Part shown: in pieces, positions 18,964-28,054 of the stretch
Position numbering within the stretch: the stretch's first letter is position 1
How the letters are laid out: the number at the start of each line of letters is the position of its first letter
From: Paludibacteraceae bacterium
GTDB taxonomy: Bacteria > Bacteroidota > Bacteroidia > Bacteroidales > Paludibacteraceae
DNA: 64,000 bases
Direction of reading: 5' to 3'
NCBI GenBank assembly: GCA_031292565.1
Contig: JARLGW010000005.1
Span: 124,001-188,000 of the forward strand
The notes under the pieces: model-generated
Seen by the model: the letters and a program-made list of their open reading frames with translations, nothing else
Database searches by the model: none
What the model was told of the DNA's origin: nothing
Position numbers and translations under genes: made by a program

Positions 18964-19365
18964 ATGATAAAAAGATTTGAAAACCTAATGTTACGGCCCG
19001 CTCAAGTGGCATTTGTAGTATTTCTCGTGGCATCGGCTATTAAAACAATGTGGGATGGAGTTGCATTGTCTTTTTTTGAAATTTTGTATCTTGGATACAT
19101 CGGACAGTCGCTTCATCCAAAGGAGACCACGAGAGGATTATTTAAAAAAAGAATGGGGGAATACCAAATCGGAGACGAAGAAATTAATAAAATGTTTTTA
19201 TCAAAGGCTTGTACTCATTATGGAATAATGATTGGAATTTTTATGTTGTTTTTTCTACATGGGCATATTAGCTGGTATTTCTACATACCGGTAACTTTAT
19301 TCTCCGTATGTCTGATTGGTGGTGCTTTGAAATTTGTATATGTTATTCATTATAATGACATTTAA
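18964..19365 (+). CDS. Small membrane protein encoded with the repressor (unknown function)
   Basis: 133 residues with about four hydrophobic segments (residues ~12-27, 33-46, 84-101 and 104-124). A charged central cytoplasmic loop reads KETTRGLFKKRMGEYQIGDEEINK. The ATG lies 2 bp after the repressor stop (an overlapping TTG at 18958 is also possible), so the two genes are translationally coupled. The family is not recognised. Small membrane proteins beside phage repressors are often superinfection-exclusion or abortive-infection effectors, a possibility by analogy only. Confidence 0.75.
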   Translation: MIKRFENLMLRPAQVAFVVFLVASAIKTMWDGVALSFFEILYLGYIGQSLHPKETTRGLFKKRMGEYQIGDEEINKMFLSKACTHYGIMIGIFMLFFLHGHISWYFYIPVTLFSVCLIGGALKFVYVIHYNDI

Positions 19366-19501
19366 AATATTAGAAAAGAAGTTATGAAGAATCTTAAACG
19401 AACAATTCTTACGTTATAATGCATTAACGTAAAATTAGTTGCAAATTAAAAGTAGTATGTATTTAAGTTATTTATTTACATGATTATACAAATATATCTT
19501 T

Positions 19502-19754
<253 letters not shown>

Positions 19755-20117
19755 TTAGAATTTTATATTACACCTTACGATTGAAATATAACAACCTGCC
19801 AAGGTTGACATTATATCTCCTTGGCTAGCATGTTTGTCAGTGGCTTCCTTTATCCCTGCCGCGAGTGTCATTATGGCAAGTGGTAAAATTTGCTTTAATG
19901 GCTCGGACATATCCGTTTTTTGAAAGCAATAGTGTAACACGTTATGCCCGAAATATCCTACATAGTAATGCAGAATCCGGTCATCATGATTGCCATTATC
20001 CGCGTAATGATAAGCTATTCCACTGGCCAAAACTCCACCGTCGAAAGCTATTTGCTGCCCGTTTATTCTGATTGCAAACGCCGCTATTAAAGCGGCAATG
20101 AGTAATATTTTTTTCAT
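19755..20117 (-). CDS. Small exported protein, resembles phage/YfiM-like envelope proteins
   Basis: 120 residues with an N-terminal signal peptide (MKKILLIAALIAAFAIRINGQ). The body has a DDRILHYYVGYFGHNV segment, a hydrophobic stretch (LKQILPLAIMTLAAGIKEATDKH), and a final segment with Asp, Gly and Cys. The 'D..LH...G ... KE..DK' layout resembles YfiM-like exported proteins that occur in Bacteroidota chromosomes and prophages. That likeness is from memory of the pattern and is weak. It lies beside the right att copy and may be cargo of a decayed element or a resident gene. Confidence 0.6.
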   Translation of the reverse strand: MKKILLIAALIAAFAIRINGQQIAFDGGVLASGIAYHYADNGNHDDRILHYYVGYFGHNVLHYCFQKTDMSEPLKQILPLAIMTLAAGIKEATDKHASQGDIMSTLAGCYISIVRCNIKF

Positions 20118-20283
20118 AGTTTGGGGTATTTATTATCCATGTATTAAGGGCCTTTTGTTTTAATAAAATTGGGTTAAAGTTTTACAATGCCATCATCGTT
20201 TGCGATAGTCCATAGTTTTGTTCGCTTGGAATGAGCCAAAGTTCTGGCTACCGGGAATGCAATTGGTAAGAGGAAACTATAGT

Positions 20284-20355
20284 TTATTCGCGATACTCAT
20301 CCGGGCGATAGCCCATTATCTTGCGACTAAAATATCCAGTTGCTTGTTTTTTATA
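20284..20355 (-). pseudogene. Possible C-terminal remnant of an AraC-type regulator
   Basis: Read on the minus strand, 23 codons before a TAA include GYFSRKIMGYRPDEYRE. This resembles the end of the second HTH of AraC-family proteins (YFSRxFKxxxGxxPxxYR). Upstream sequence has no continuing frame. The match is short and could be chance. Confidence 0.3.
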
Positions 20356-20664
20356 TTAATAGAACAAATATTTTTATTAATAGTTTTATGGCTATTCAAT
20401 TTTATTTTATTTTTTAATTAGACGGGTGTGATTAATAGGCTGAATACCTTTAAATATCCAGTAAAAATGCTTTGTTCTGATTCATCTTTTCCTTTTCAAA
20501 AAGCAGGTTGAATGCTGAAGTATATCACGAATTTACTTCATTTCACATAACCGGAATATTAACTATTGGTGATTTAATAAAAATCAAGAGCTGAGAGTCT
20601 TCGTTTTTTTATAAATTTAATGCTTCTCAGTCAGTTAGTTTTTCCGTGGTTCGATAAAAAAAAC

Positions 20665-20672
20665 TACATTTG
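20665..20672 (+). promoter_or_regulatory. Possible -7 element of the Nudix gene
   Basis: TACATTTG matches TAnnTTTG 40 bp upstream of the ATG. The -33 box is not obvious. Confidence 0.35.
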
Positions 20673-20712
20673 TAACTGATATATTTTTTAAATTTCAGGT
20701 TCGGTTTATAAT

Positions 20713-21249
20713 ATGAGTCATCCCCTTCAACTGTTTTCATTCTGTCCCGTTTGTGGTGACCCTCGTTTTGTCGAGAACAATGTGAAATCGAAAAAATGTC
20801 TCCATTGTGGTTTTGTATATTATTTCAATCCATCGGCTGCGGTGGTTGCATTTATCCTCAACGAAAAAGGAGAGTTGCTTGTTTGCAGTAGAGGGAAGGA
20901 GCCGGCCAAAGGAACCCTTGATTTGCCGGGTGGGTTTGTGGACATGTACGAAACGGGGGAGGAAGCTCTGTGCCGTGAAGTAAAAGAAGAAATCGGGCTG
21001 GAGGTGGACACCATGCAATACTGTTTTTCACTGCCCAACCTATATCTATATTCTGGTTTTGAGGTGCAGACACTCGATATGTTTTTCGTGTGCAACGTGC
21101 AGCCGTGGACGGAACTTGTACCCGCCGATGATGTTGCCGAAGCCTTCTTTTTGCCGACGGCGGATATTGATGTGAAAAAGTTCGGGTTGTCATCCATTCA
21201 AAAAGGACTTGAAATATTCTTGAATGATACCTTGATAGCTAAAAAATAA
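20713..21249 (+). CDS. Nudix hydrolase with N-terminal zinc ribbon (NUDT/NudC-like)
   Basis: 178 residues. A zinc ribbon with CPVCG (Cys11, Cys14) and CLHCG (Cys29, Cys32) precedes a Nudix domain. The Nudix box runs from about residue 74 to 97 (GGFVDMYE, then REVKEEIGL), with all catalytic glutamates. Nudix enzymes cleave nucleoside diphosphates linked to another group (NADH, ADP-ribose, oxidised nucleotides). The zinc ribbon recalls NudC but the protein is shorter, so the substrate is open. The promoter of the downstream TPR gene lies partly in its 3' end. Confidence 0.9.
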   Translation: MSHPLQLFSFCPVCGDPRFVENNVKSKKCLHCGFVYYFNPSAAVVAFILNEKGELLVCSRGKEPAKGTLDLPGGFVDMYETGEEALCREVKEEIGLEVDTMQYCFSLPNLYLYSGFEVQTLDMFFVCNVQPWTELVPADDVAEAFFLPTADIDVKKFGLSSIQKGLEIFLNDTLIAKK

Positions 21250-21259
21250 TTTATTTTTG
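21232..21259 (+). promoter_or_regulatory. Predicted promoter for the TPR gene
   Basis: TTG, 17-nt spacer, TATTTTTG. The -33 part lies inside the Nudix gene and the -7 box is 17 bp before the ATG of the TPR gene. Confidence 0.5.
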
Positions 21260-21276
21260 TAGAAAAATACTCAACA

Positions 21277-24200
21277 ATGAAGAAGTGTATCTTGTTTTTG
21301 TTCTTGCTCATTGCCGGCATTTTAGATGTAAATGCACAAGAAACGTTTACGTATGCAAACCCCGATAGAGATTTTTTTGACGGCAAGGATTTTTTTGTAC
21401 AACGAAAGTTTTCAGCCTCTTTGGCCAGTTTTGAGCGTTTTGTAAAGCAACGGGATGCCAAGGCTGAGCCCTATTTGTTGCAAGAAGCAGCCTACTACAT
21501 AGCATGCGATGCTTACGAGCTTCGAAAAGAAACAGCACAAGGCTTGTTGCAAAATTATCTGCAAAAATACCCTTACACCCAGTTCGAGGATAAGGTGTGT
21601 TACATGTTGGGCAATCTTGCTTTTGAAGGAAAACAATATGACTTAGCACTGAAATATTATACTAGGGCAGACGAGAAGCATCTGACTAAAACCGAAGCCA
21701 CCGAAATTACGTTTAACACCGGCTACTCTTACCTTCAAACAAATGATTATGCAAAAGCAAAACCATTGTTTAAAAATTTGAAAGGTAAAAAATCTAAATA
21801 CGAAAGTTCAGCATCTTATTACTATTCCTATACCGAATATTCGATGAAGAATTACGATGCTGCTTTAGATGGTTTTTTGGCTATCGAAGGTCAGCCCGAA
21901 TATTCAGGCTTTGTGCCTTACTACATCATACAAATATATTATTTTCAAAAGCAGTATGATAAACTGATGCCGTATGCCGACAAAGTAATAGCACAAAACC
22001 CAAGCAGCCCCAACAACACCGAGGTGTATAGAATACTGGGCGAATGTGCATATCAAAAGAATGATTACAAGAATGCAATTTCATACCTCACCAAGTATTT
22101 GAAAGGTGCCCCCAAGGCCATTCGCAACGATATGTATATTTTAGGCGTATCGTATTACAAAACACAGGATTATGAAAACGCCGCGAAATATTTGGCCAAA
22201 GTTACCACGGCCAAAGATTCGTTGGCTCAAAATGCTTACTTGCATTTAGGAAACAGCTACGTGCAACTAGGCAACAAGAACAATGCCCGCATGGCATTTA
22301 GAACGGCTTCCGAAATGAATTTTGATAAAAACATAAAAGAAGAGGCCGCTTATAATTACACCCTTTCCACGTTTGAAACCACAACTCCTTTTGGCGAGTC
22401 AATCAAAGCATTTGAATCATTCCTGAAAGATTATCCCGACTCAAAGTACCGGGATAATGTTTACGAAAATTTGGTTACAGCCTATATGTCATCCAAAAAT
22501 TACGCCGCGGCCAGTGCCTCGTTGGAGAAATTGAAGTTATTGAGCCCTGCCATGAAAGACGTGAAGGCATATATTCAATTCCAATTAGGAACGGAAGAGT
22601 TTGTGAAGGGCAATTACGACAAGGCAATAGAATTATTTCATAAATCGATAGATGAAGCCACGCCTCAATTCAAAAGTGCACAGGTATATTACTGGCTGGG
22701 CGAAAGCAATTACCGTTTAGGTAAATATGATGAAGCACGAAAGGCGTACAATGAATTTTTAGATCAAAAAGGGTCAGCCGAATTTCCTGACTATAATATG
22801 GTAAATTATGGATTAGGCTATACCCATTTCCAGCAAAAACAATATAAGGAGGCAGTTCAACCGTTTTTGAAATACGTGAACAATGAAAAAAACAACACGC
22901 TACCAAGTTACACGGATGCATTGAACCGCTTGGGCGATTGCTATTTCATTGCACGCGATTTGATTAATGCCGAGAAATGTTATACACAATCCATGTCAAA
23001 AGGAGGTAAGGATGCCGATTATGCCTCCTTCCAACGGGCTATTGTGCAAGGGTTGCGTAAAAATTATAATGGTAAAGTTAAAGGTATGTTGCGGTTAATA
23101 AACGATTACTCACGCTCATCTTATGTGGATGACGCGTATTACGAGTTAGCTCGTGCATACGTGTTGCTGGAGGATCAGGAAAAGGCGGTGGAAACATACC
23201 GTACCTTGATTGAGAAATTTCCCCAATCGCCTCTTGCTCGCAAAGCCGCGGTGGAAATTGGTATGTTGTATTACAATGCCGGAAAGGACGATGAGGCTAT
23301 AGAGGCATACAAAACGGTGGTGTCCACTTACCCCAACAGCGAAGAAACCAAAACTGCGTTGGAAAGTATGGAAGCCATTTACGTGGAAAAGAACAAGGTG
23401 GATTCTTATTTTGATTATACCCGCAGCCTAGGTAAAGACATTGTGGTAACCGATGCCTCCAAGGAAGATTCGCTTACTTATCTAGCTGCTGAAAAATTGT
23501 ATATGAAATCGAACTTTGAAGCGGCTGCTTCCGCTTTTGATAAATATATTCAACGGTTTTGTCCCGGAAGCCGCTCTTGCATTTCCGCTCGTTATTATTT
23601 AGCCGATTGCTATTATTCAACCAATAAAATGGATAATGCAATAGAGCAATACAAGGCATTAGCCCAATTGCAGGGAAATCAGTACATGGAAAAAGTGTTG
23701 GTACGGTTATCACAAATTGCTTACGATAAAAAAGATTACCAACTGGCGTTGGAGTCATTCAAACAATTGGCTGTAATTGCACAAGAGCATGAAAATGTAA
23801 ATGCAGCTAAGATAGGTATCCTTCGTTGCAGCTATCTGCTAAATGATGTAACCAACACCGTTGCTAGCGCAAAAGAGATATTAGCTAATAAACAGATTGA
23901 TCCCGATTTAGCTCGTGAAGCCCGTTTCCATCTGGCTAAAGCCTATATACAAACCGGAGAACCGGATAAAGCCCAGACTGACTTGCAACTGTTGGCTAAA
24001 GACCTTCGCACGTCGATGGGGGCTGAGGCTAAGTATTTATTGGCCGATTACTATTTTACTTCGGGCAACGACAAGAAAGCCGAAGAAGAAATTAACGATT
24101 ATATAAATAAAGGAACACCGTATCAATATTGGCTAGCACGTTCGTTTGTGCTATTGGCCGATATTTATATCAAGCGTGGAGATGATTTCCAAGCCAAACA

Positions 24201-24312
24201 ATACTTGATGAGTTTGCAAGCAAATTACACAGCCAAGGATTCTATTCAAGATCTGATTCAAGAACGCATGGATGGCATACAATCTCGTGAAAGCAATACA
24301 ATATCTAATTAA
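21277..24312 (+). CDS. Large exported tetratricopeptide-repeat protein
   Basis: 1011 residues. A signal peptide (MKKCILFLFLLIAGILDVNAQ) is followed by TPR units over nearly the whole length. Typical helices recur, such as YYYSYTEYSMKNYDAALDGF, YYWLGESNYRLGKYDEARKAY and ARFHLAKAYIQTGEPDKAQT, in the BamD/YbgF style. It should be a periplasmic scaffold. The next gene, 10 bp after its stop codon, encodes a beta-barrel, so the pair is probably one envelope complex. It is not obviously PorW/SprE, which is shorter and a lipoprotein. Function beyond scaffolding is not known. Confidence 0.9.
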   Translation: MKKCILFLFLLIAGILDVNAQETFTYANPDRDFFDGKDFFVQRKFSASLASFERFVKQRDAKAEPYLLQEAAYYIACDAYELRKETAQGLLQNYLQKYPYTQFEDKVCYMLGNLAFEGKQYDLALKYYTRADEKHLTKTEATEITFNTGYSYLQTNDYAKAKPLFKNLKGKKSKYESSASYYYSYTEYSMKNYDAALDGFLAIEGQPEYSGFVPYYIIQIYYFQKQYDKLMPYADKVIAQNPSSPNNTEVYRILGECAYQKNDYKNAISYLTKYLKGAPKAIRNDMYILGVSYYKTQDYENAAKYLAKVTTAKDSLAQNAYLHLGNSYVQLGNKNNARMAFRTASEMNFDKNIKEEAAYNYTLSTFETTTPFGESIKAFESFLKDYPDSKYRDNVYENLVTAYMSSKNYAAASASLEKLKLLSPAMKDVKAYIQFQLGTEEFVKGNYDKAIELFHKSIDEATPQFKSAQVYYWLGESNYRLGKYDEARKAYNEFLDQKGSAEFPDYNMVNYGLGYTHFQQKQYKEAVQPFLKYVNNEKNNTLPSYTDALNRLGDCYFIARDLINAEKCYTQSMSKGGKDADYASFQRAIVQGLRKNYNGKVKGMLRLINDYSRSSYVDDAYYELARAYVLLEDQEKAVETYRTLIEKFPQSPLARKAAVEIGMLYYNAGKDDEAIEAYKTVVSTYPNSEETKTALESMEAIYVEKNKVDSYFDYTRSLGKDIVVTDASKEDSLTYLAAEKLYMKSNFEAAASAFDKYIQRFCPGSRSCISARYYLADCYYSTNKMDNAIEQYKALAQLQGNQYMEKVLVRLSQIAYDKKDYQLALESFKQLAVIAQEHENVNAAKIGILRCSYLLNDVTNTVASAKEILANKQIDPDLAREARFHLAKAYIQTGEPDKAQTDLQLLAKDLRTSMGAEAKYLLADYYFTSGNDKKAEEEINDYINKGTPYQYWLARSFVLLADIYIKRGDDFQAKQYLMSLQANYTAKDSIQDLIQERMDGIQSRESNTISN

Positions 24313-24322
24313 TTATATTGAA

Positions 24323-26008
24323 ATGAAACAGTTGAAATATTTCATAACAAGCCTGTTTATAGTTAGTTCGGTGGCCGTTTTTGCCGCCGAACCCGATTCA
24401 TCCCTGATAAAACGAAATGTTACCATAGAAAAAGAATATATCCCCACTATACAGGAGGCCGGCAAGGTAAATGATATTCCATCGGTAGTGGAGCCTGAAC
24501 TTAAAAAGATAGAGGTCAATTATTCAGGATATTCAACGCTTATTGATCCACCGTTTGAAATTCGTCAGCTTGAATCGGCCCGGTTAACCTACCCGGCTCT
24601 TCCATCGCAAAAAGACGGGTACTTGCGTTTGGGTATCGGTAACTATTGGACTACATTGGGTAACTTTATGTACCCGATAGTAAACAAACCGAAATCAAGA
24701 TTGGAAGTAAGCCTTAACCACGAGGGTACTTTTGAAACCAAGAAGCATACGGATAACACACTTGGTTTGAATTATCACCGTTATTACACCTCGGGCGAGT
24801 TCTTTATGAATGGCGGGTATGAATATGAGGGTTTTAACTATTATGGCTCAAACAAACTGGATGAGAATACCGCGTATAATATGGGAACCTATAGCTTTAT
24901 CGGCAACCAGTATTTCAACAAAGATGCCACTATTTCGGGATGGAATTTTGCCACGGGCTATAATTCTATTCCTACCGAAGAAAAGGAATATAATTTCTCA
25001 GCTCAATTTAAATATGGAGGTTTTTCGCCAAACGAAGGGCTGAAAGAACATAATATCAATACAAAGATTTTGTATGAAAAAAAGGTTGATGAGAATAAAG
25101 TGGGTATTGATGTAAATCTTCAAAATTTAGTTTACAATTCAAACAACGTTGAATATACATCACTTGCTCAGAAAAGTTATTCTATTTTTTCTTTAAATCC
25201 GTATTTTGATTATCAACAAGAAAAATGGAACCTTCATTTAGGCATTGTCGCCAATTTTTCAGGGCAGGGGAAAGGATTTGCTCCGACTCCCGACATAAAG
25301 GCTCAATGCACGCTGATAGATAAAACTATGTATTGTTATGGCGGTATAGTGGGCGATTTGCAGGCTAACACCATGAAAGAAATGGTGGGGTTGAACCACT
25401 ATATAGATTTGAACGAAAAAGTAAAAAACACTTATACCCCTTGTAATATATATGGCGGCATAAAGCTTAAATTATTGTACGATTTTGTAACCGATTTTTC
25501 GCTTAGCTATAAAACCATTAAAGATCAGTATTTCTTTGTAAACAAGATTGTTACAGATTCTACAGGCCAGGTTAACAGTAATGTTTTTGGAGCCGAGTAT
25601 CATGATGCTAATTTATTTTGTACATCCTTTAAAATAAACTACAATTACAATCAGGAATTTAGTTTTGTATTCAATTGGAAACATAACGCGTGGAAAGTAA
25701 CCGATGGTACGGCATGGCAAATGCCTAAAAATGAGTTCGATTTCGCAACGGATATGAAACTTACCAAGCGGACTTCGGTTAATATCAATACGTATTTCAA
25801 AACCGGCAGGGTGGCACAAGCGGCTGATGGTAGCAGTGTTTCACTTAAATCGATGGCGGATGTGAATTTCGGACTGTTCTACGCTCACAGCAGCAAAGTG
25901 TCCAGCTTCTTTAGGCTAAATAATATCATCAACCGTCATTACGAGCAATGGTATGGCTATGAAGTAAACGGCTTTAACGCCATGTTCGGGTTGGTATTTG
26001 CTTTCTAA
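24323..26008 (+). CDS. Outer-membrane beta-barrel protein (TonB-receptor-like barrel without plug)
   Basis: 561 residues from the ATG at 24323, which opens a signal peptide ending VAVFAAEP. An in-frame start 51 bp upstream lies inside the TPR gene and has no signal peptide. After a short N-terminal segment (ITIEKEYIP-like, PPFEIRQLESARLTYPALP) the protein is a run of amphipathic strands with aromatic girdles. It ends FNAMFGLVFAF, with the terminal Phe expected for BAM-inserted barrels. No plug domain is evident. It is co-transcribed with the TPR gene and probably its outer-membrane partner. Substrate unknown. Confidence 0.85.
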   Translation: MKQLKYFITSLFIVSSVAVFAAEPDSSLIKRNVTIEKEYIPTIQEAGKVNDIPSVVEPELKKIEVNYSGYSTLIDPPFEIRQLESARLTYPALPSQKDGYLRLGIGNYWTTLGNFMYPIVNKPKSRLEVSLNHEGTFETKKHTDNTLGLNYHRYYTSGEFFMNGGYEYEGFNYYGSNKLDENTAYNMGTYSFIGNQYFNKDATISGWNFATGYNSIPTEEKEYNFSAQFKYGGFSPNEGLKEHNINTKILYEKKVDENKVGIDVNLQNLVYNSNNVEYTSLAQKSYSIFSLNPYFDYQQEKWNLHLGIVANFSGQGKGFAPTPDIKAQCTLIDKTMYCYGGIVGDLQANTMKEMVGLNHYIDLNEKVKNTYTPCNIYGGIKLKLLYDFVTDFSLSYKTIKDQYFFVNKIVTDSTGQVNSNVFGAEYHDANLFCTSFKINYNYNQEFSFVFNWKHNAWKVTDGTAWQMPKNEFDFATDMKLTKRTSVNINTYFKTGRVAQAADGSSVSLKSMADVNFGLFYAHSSKVSSFFRLNNIINRHYEQWYGYEVNGFNAMFGLVFAF

Positions 26009-26057
26009 AGGAGGCGAGGATTCTACAATTATCTACATTTGATATCCCGAAAATTAT

Positions 26058-26195
26058 TCTCCGTAGGAGATTAATATCAATAGAAAAAGGTTTCTTGTTG
26101 AAACCTTTTTCCCGTAGGGAATGTATATATTTATCCCCTACGGGGAACAGGTTAGTTCGTTTAGTTTTTCTATTGATCTATATTGCCTACGGCAA
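26058..26195. repeat. Multi-hairpin repeat element, copy 1
   Basis: A ~138-bp structured repeat. H1 TCTCC-GTA-GGAGA (26058-26070). A 13-bp long-range stem joins 26076-26088 with 26165-26177. Inside lie H2 (AAAAAGGTTTC-ttgtt-GAAACCTTTTT, 26084-26110), H3 TTCCC-GTA-GGGAA (26109-26121) and H4 TCCCC-TAC-GGGGA (26134-26146). H5 TTGCC-TAC-GGCAA (26183-26195) closes the element. A second copy lies at 54090-54231. It sits between the convergent barrel gene and ispF and could also act as a terminator. Confidence 0.85.
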
Positions 26196-26260
26196 AGAAT
26201 ACATTGATTATCACTATTCTAAGAATAGCCTTAATCGAACTCACGTTAAAGAGGATTTCT

Positions 26261-26740
26261 TTACGGCTTTGATATTAGCACCACCGCTTGGGCTGCAATA
26301 CCTTCCATGCGGCCTACAAAGCCAAGCTTTTCGGTGGTGGTGGCTTTGATAGATATGTCTTCCTGACTGATATTCATAACCGCGGCAAGCGTTTGTTGCA
26401 TAAGAGGGATATGGTCTTTCAATTTCGGCTGTTCGGCACACACGGTAGCGTCGATGTTTTCAATAGCAAACCCTTTTTCTTGAATAAGTTTTACGGTATC
26501 GCGTAATAATATCTTACTGTCGATGTTTTTATACGTCGCAGAGTTATCAGGAAAATGATAACCTATATCCCTGAGGTTTGCTGCACCCAACAGTGCATCA
26601 CAAATGCTGTGAATGAGCACGTCGGCATCGGAATGGCCTTCCAGCCCTCTGCTGTATTCTATCTTGATACCACCCAACCAAAGATCCCTGCCTTCTACCA
26701 GACGATGTACATCGTAACCTAAACCAACTCTTAGTTTCAT
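26261..26740 (-). CDS. ispF: 2-C-methyl-D-erythritol 2,4-cyclodiphosphate synthase
   Basis: The MEP-pathway enzyme that cyclises CDP-ME 2-phosphate, leading to isoprenoid precursors. The 159-residue product has the expected length. Zinc ligands are visible in GYDVHRL (Asp10, His12) and at His44 in LEGHSDADVL. The ATTTEKLGF segment binds the cytidine moiety. The ATG at 26740 (MKLRVGLGYDVH) is chosen over an upstream in-frame start that would add eight non-conserved residues. The gene lies 3' of porV but is separated from it by an intrinsic terminator. Confidence 0.97.
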   Translation of the reverse strand: MKLRVGLGYDVHRLVEGRDLWLGGIKIEYSRGLEGHSDADVLIHSICDALLGAANLRDIGYHFPDNSATYKNIDSKILLRDTVKLIQEKGFAIENIDATVCAEQPKLKDHIPLMQQTLAAVMNISQEDISIKATTTEKLGFVGRMEGIAAQAVVLISKP

Positions 26741-26750
26741 AGTTTCTATA

Positions 26751-26785
26751 AAATAAAAAAACAAGTTACTGTAAAAGTAACTTGT
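26751..26785 (-). terminator. Intrinsic terminator of the porU-porV operon
   Basis: A perfect 10-bp stem (ACAAGTTACT / AGTAACTTGT, 26761-26785) with a 5-nt loop. On the minus strand it is followed by TTTTTTATTT. It lies 30 bp after the porV stop codon. Confidence 0.88.
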
Positions 26786-26815
26786 TTTTAATTATATCTT
26801 AAATCAATGGATTAT

Positions 26816-27970
26816 TTATTTGGCGAAATCTTTCATTCCGTTTAAATCGAAAGCAAGAGAGAAACGTAATGTTTGATCCAATGGGTTTGTTTGAGCCGTA
26901 GCAATTACGTAAGAAGCATCTAATTGGAACATGTTTAATTTAAAACCTACACCGGCTGTAAAGTATTTGCGGTTACCTTTTGTTTCGCTTTCGTGGAAAT
27001 AACCGCCTCTTACCATGAATTGTTTGTTGTAAGCATATTCAAGACCAAATGCCCAAGCAATTTCTTTCATTTCTTCAGAGAATCCGTCTCCAAAAGATTT
27101 AAACATACCGCTTATAGGTGATTGGTTGTCGTATGTGCTTAAGTCATTATTATAGGCCGTTGTGTCTGAATAATTAGAGAGTAACGGTTTGCTAGGGACT
27201 AACAATTTATTCAAGTCTAAGCTTGCTGTTAAAGAGTTATATTGATCTATAGGGTATAAGAATGAAGTTCCTATACGTAAGTTGGTTGGAATGAAAGTAT
27301 TATGAGCTCCTTTGTCGTAAGAAACTTTAGAGCCGATGTTTGAAATATTAGCACCAAAGGCTAAAGATCCATCGGAAGATGATAATTGTATTGGTTTCTT
27401 ATAAGTGGCCGAAATATCTGCAGCAATAGAAGTTCCTGTATAATAATTATCAACCATTCCTCCAGTTAAGTTTGATGAAATATAACGAAGAGCTACACCT
27501 GCAGAGAATCGTTCGGTAAGTAATCTTGAGTAAGCCACGTCAATAGAAAATTCGTTGGGTGTTGTACTTCCTATTGAACTTCCATCTTCGTTGGTTAAGT
27601 CGATAGATCCAAGAGAAAAGTAACGTAATGATGCACTTATTGCCTGTTTGTCATTTAGTTTGTAGTAACCGCATAAATAGGCCAAGTTAATATCTTTTAC
27701 AATTTTACTCATCCAAGGCGTGTAGGATAAGGATACTCCGGCCGGGCTATCCATGAAAACATACTTGGAAGGGTTCCAGTATTGTGAATTGGCATCAGCC
27801 GAAGTGGCTGCACCTACATCACCCATACCGCCTGATCGAGCATCTGGGGTAATGGTAAGTGATGGTACCCCAGTGTAGATTGGGTTCAGTTGATCTTTTG
27901 ACCCAGCGAAAGATAAAGAACTAAAGCATATAGATATTAATAAAAGCTTTACAGATAATGAATTTCTCAT
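26816..27970 (-). CDS. porV: Type IX secretion system outer-membrane protein PorV (LptO)
   Basis: A 384-residue FadL-like beta-barrel that shuttles folded cargo from the SprA translocon to the PorU sortase. The ATG at 27970 starts the signal peptide MRNSLSVKLLLISICFSSLSFAG. A GTG 33 bp upstream is less likely. The mature N-terminus contains the PorV hallmark LTITPDARSGGMGDVGAATSADANSQ (split here: LTITPDARSGGMG then DVGAATSADAN), and WNPSKY follows. The last strand is LRFSLAFDL, with a short polar tail. It is directly downstream of porU, the same pair as in Porphyromonas gingivalis, and ends at a strong terminator. Confidence 0.96.
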   Translation of the reverse strand: MRNSLSVKLLLISICFSSLSFAGSKDQLNPIYTGVPSLTITPDARSGGMGDVGAATSADANSQYWNPSKYVFMDSPAGVSLSYTPWMSKIVKDINLAYLCGYYKLNDKQAISASLRYFSLGSIDLTNEDGSSIGSTTPNEFSIDVAYSRLLTERFSAGVALRYISSNLTGGMVDNYYTGTSIAADISATYKKPIQLSSSDGSLAFGANISNIGSKVSYDKGAHNTFIPTNLRIGTSFLYPIDQYNSLTASLDLNKLLVPSKPLLSNYSDTTAYNNDLSTYDNQSPISGMFKSFGDGFSEEMKEIAWAFGLEYAYNKQFMVRGGYFHESETKGNRKYFTAGVGFKLNMFQLDASYVIATAQTNPLDQTLRFSLAFDLNGMKDFAK

Positions 27971-28054
27971 TTTGTTAGAGTTTATTTTTTTACAATTATA
28001 CACAAATAATTTAACACTGAATATTTTTAATAACGAAATTTAATTGATTTATTG

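Larger units (their letters stand above)
18059..19501 (+). mobile_element. 1.5-kb integrase-less island inserted in tRNA-Ser
   Basis: The DNA between the two 61-bp repeats has a repeat-to-repeat period of 1504 bp. It carries only a phage-type S24 repressor gene and a small membrane-protein gene in one operon, with a dyad-symmetric operator candidate upstream. No integrase, excisionase, relaxase or replication gene is present. It could be a remnant of a larger element, or a satellite mobilised by another element's recombinase. The repeats themselves are seen directly, the mobility is inference. Confidence 0.75.
20118..20712. other. 595-bp region without an intact gene
   Basis: AT-rich, with short broken reading frames on the minus strand around 20190-20355 (one resembles an AraC C-terminus, annotated separately). 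A 67-codon plus-strand frame at 20218-20421 has a Phe/Leu-rich tail and looks fortuitous. A promoter-like box near 20665 belongs to the Nudix gene. No RNA gene is recognised. Confidence 0.5.

Noticed and set aside
20218-20421. 67-codon plus-strand frame with a hydrophobic tail
   Set aside because: The Phe/Leu-rich end comes from T-rich sequence, and no start signal or conservation pattern is visible.
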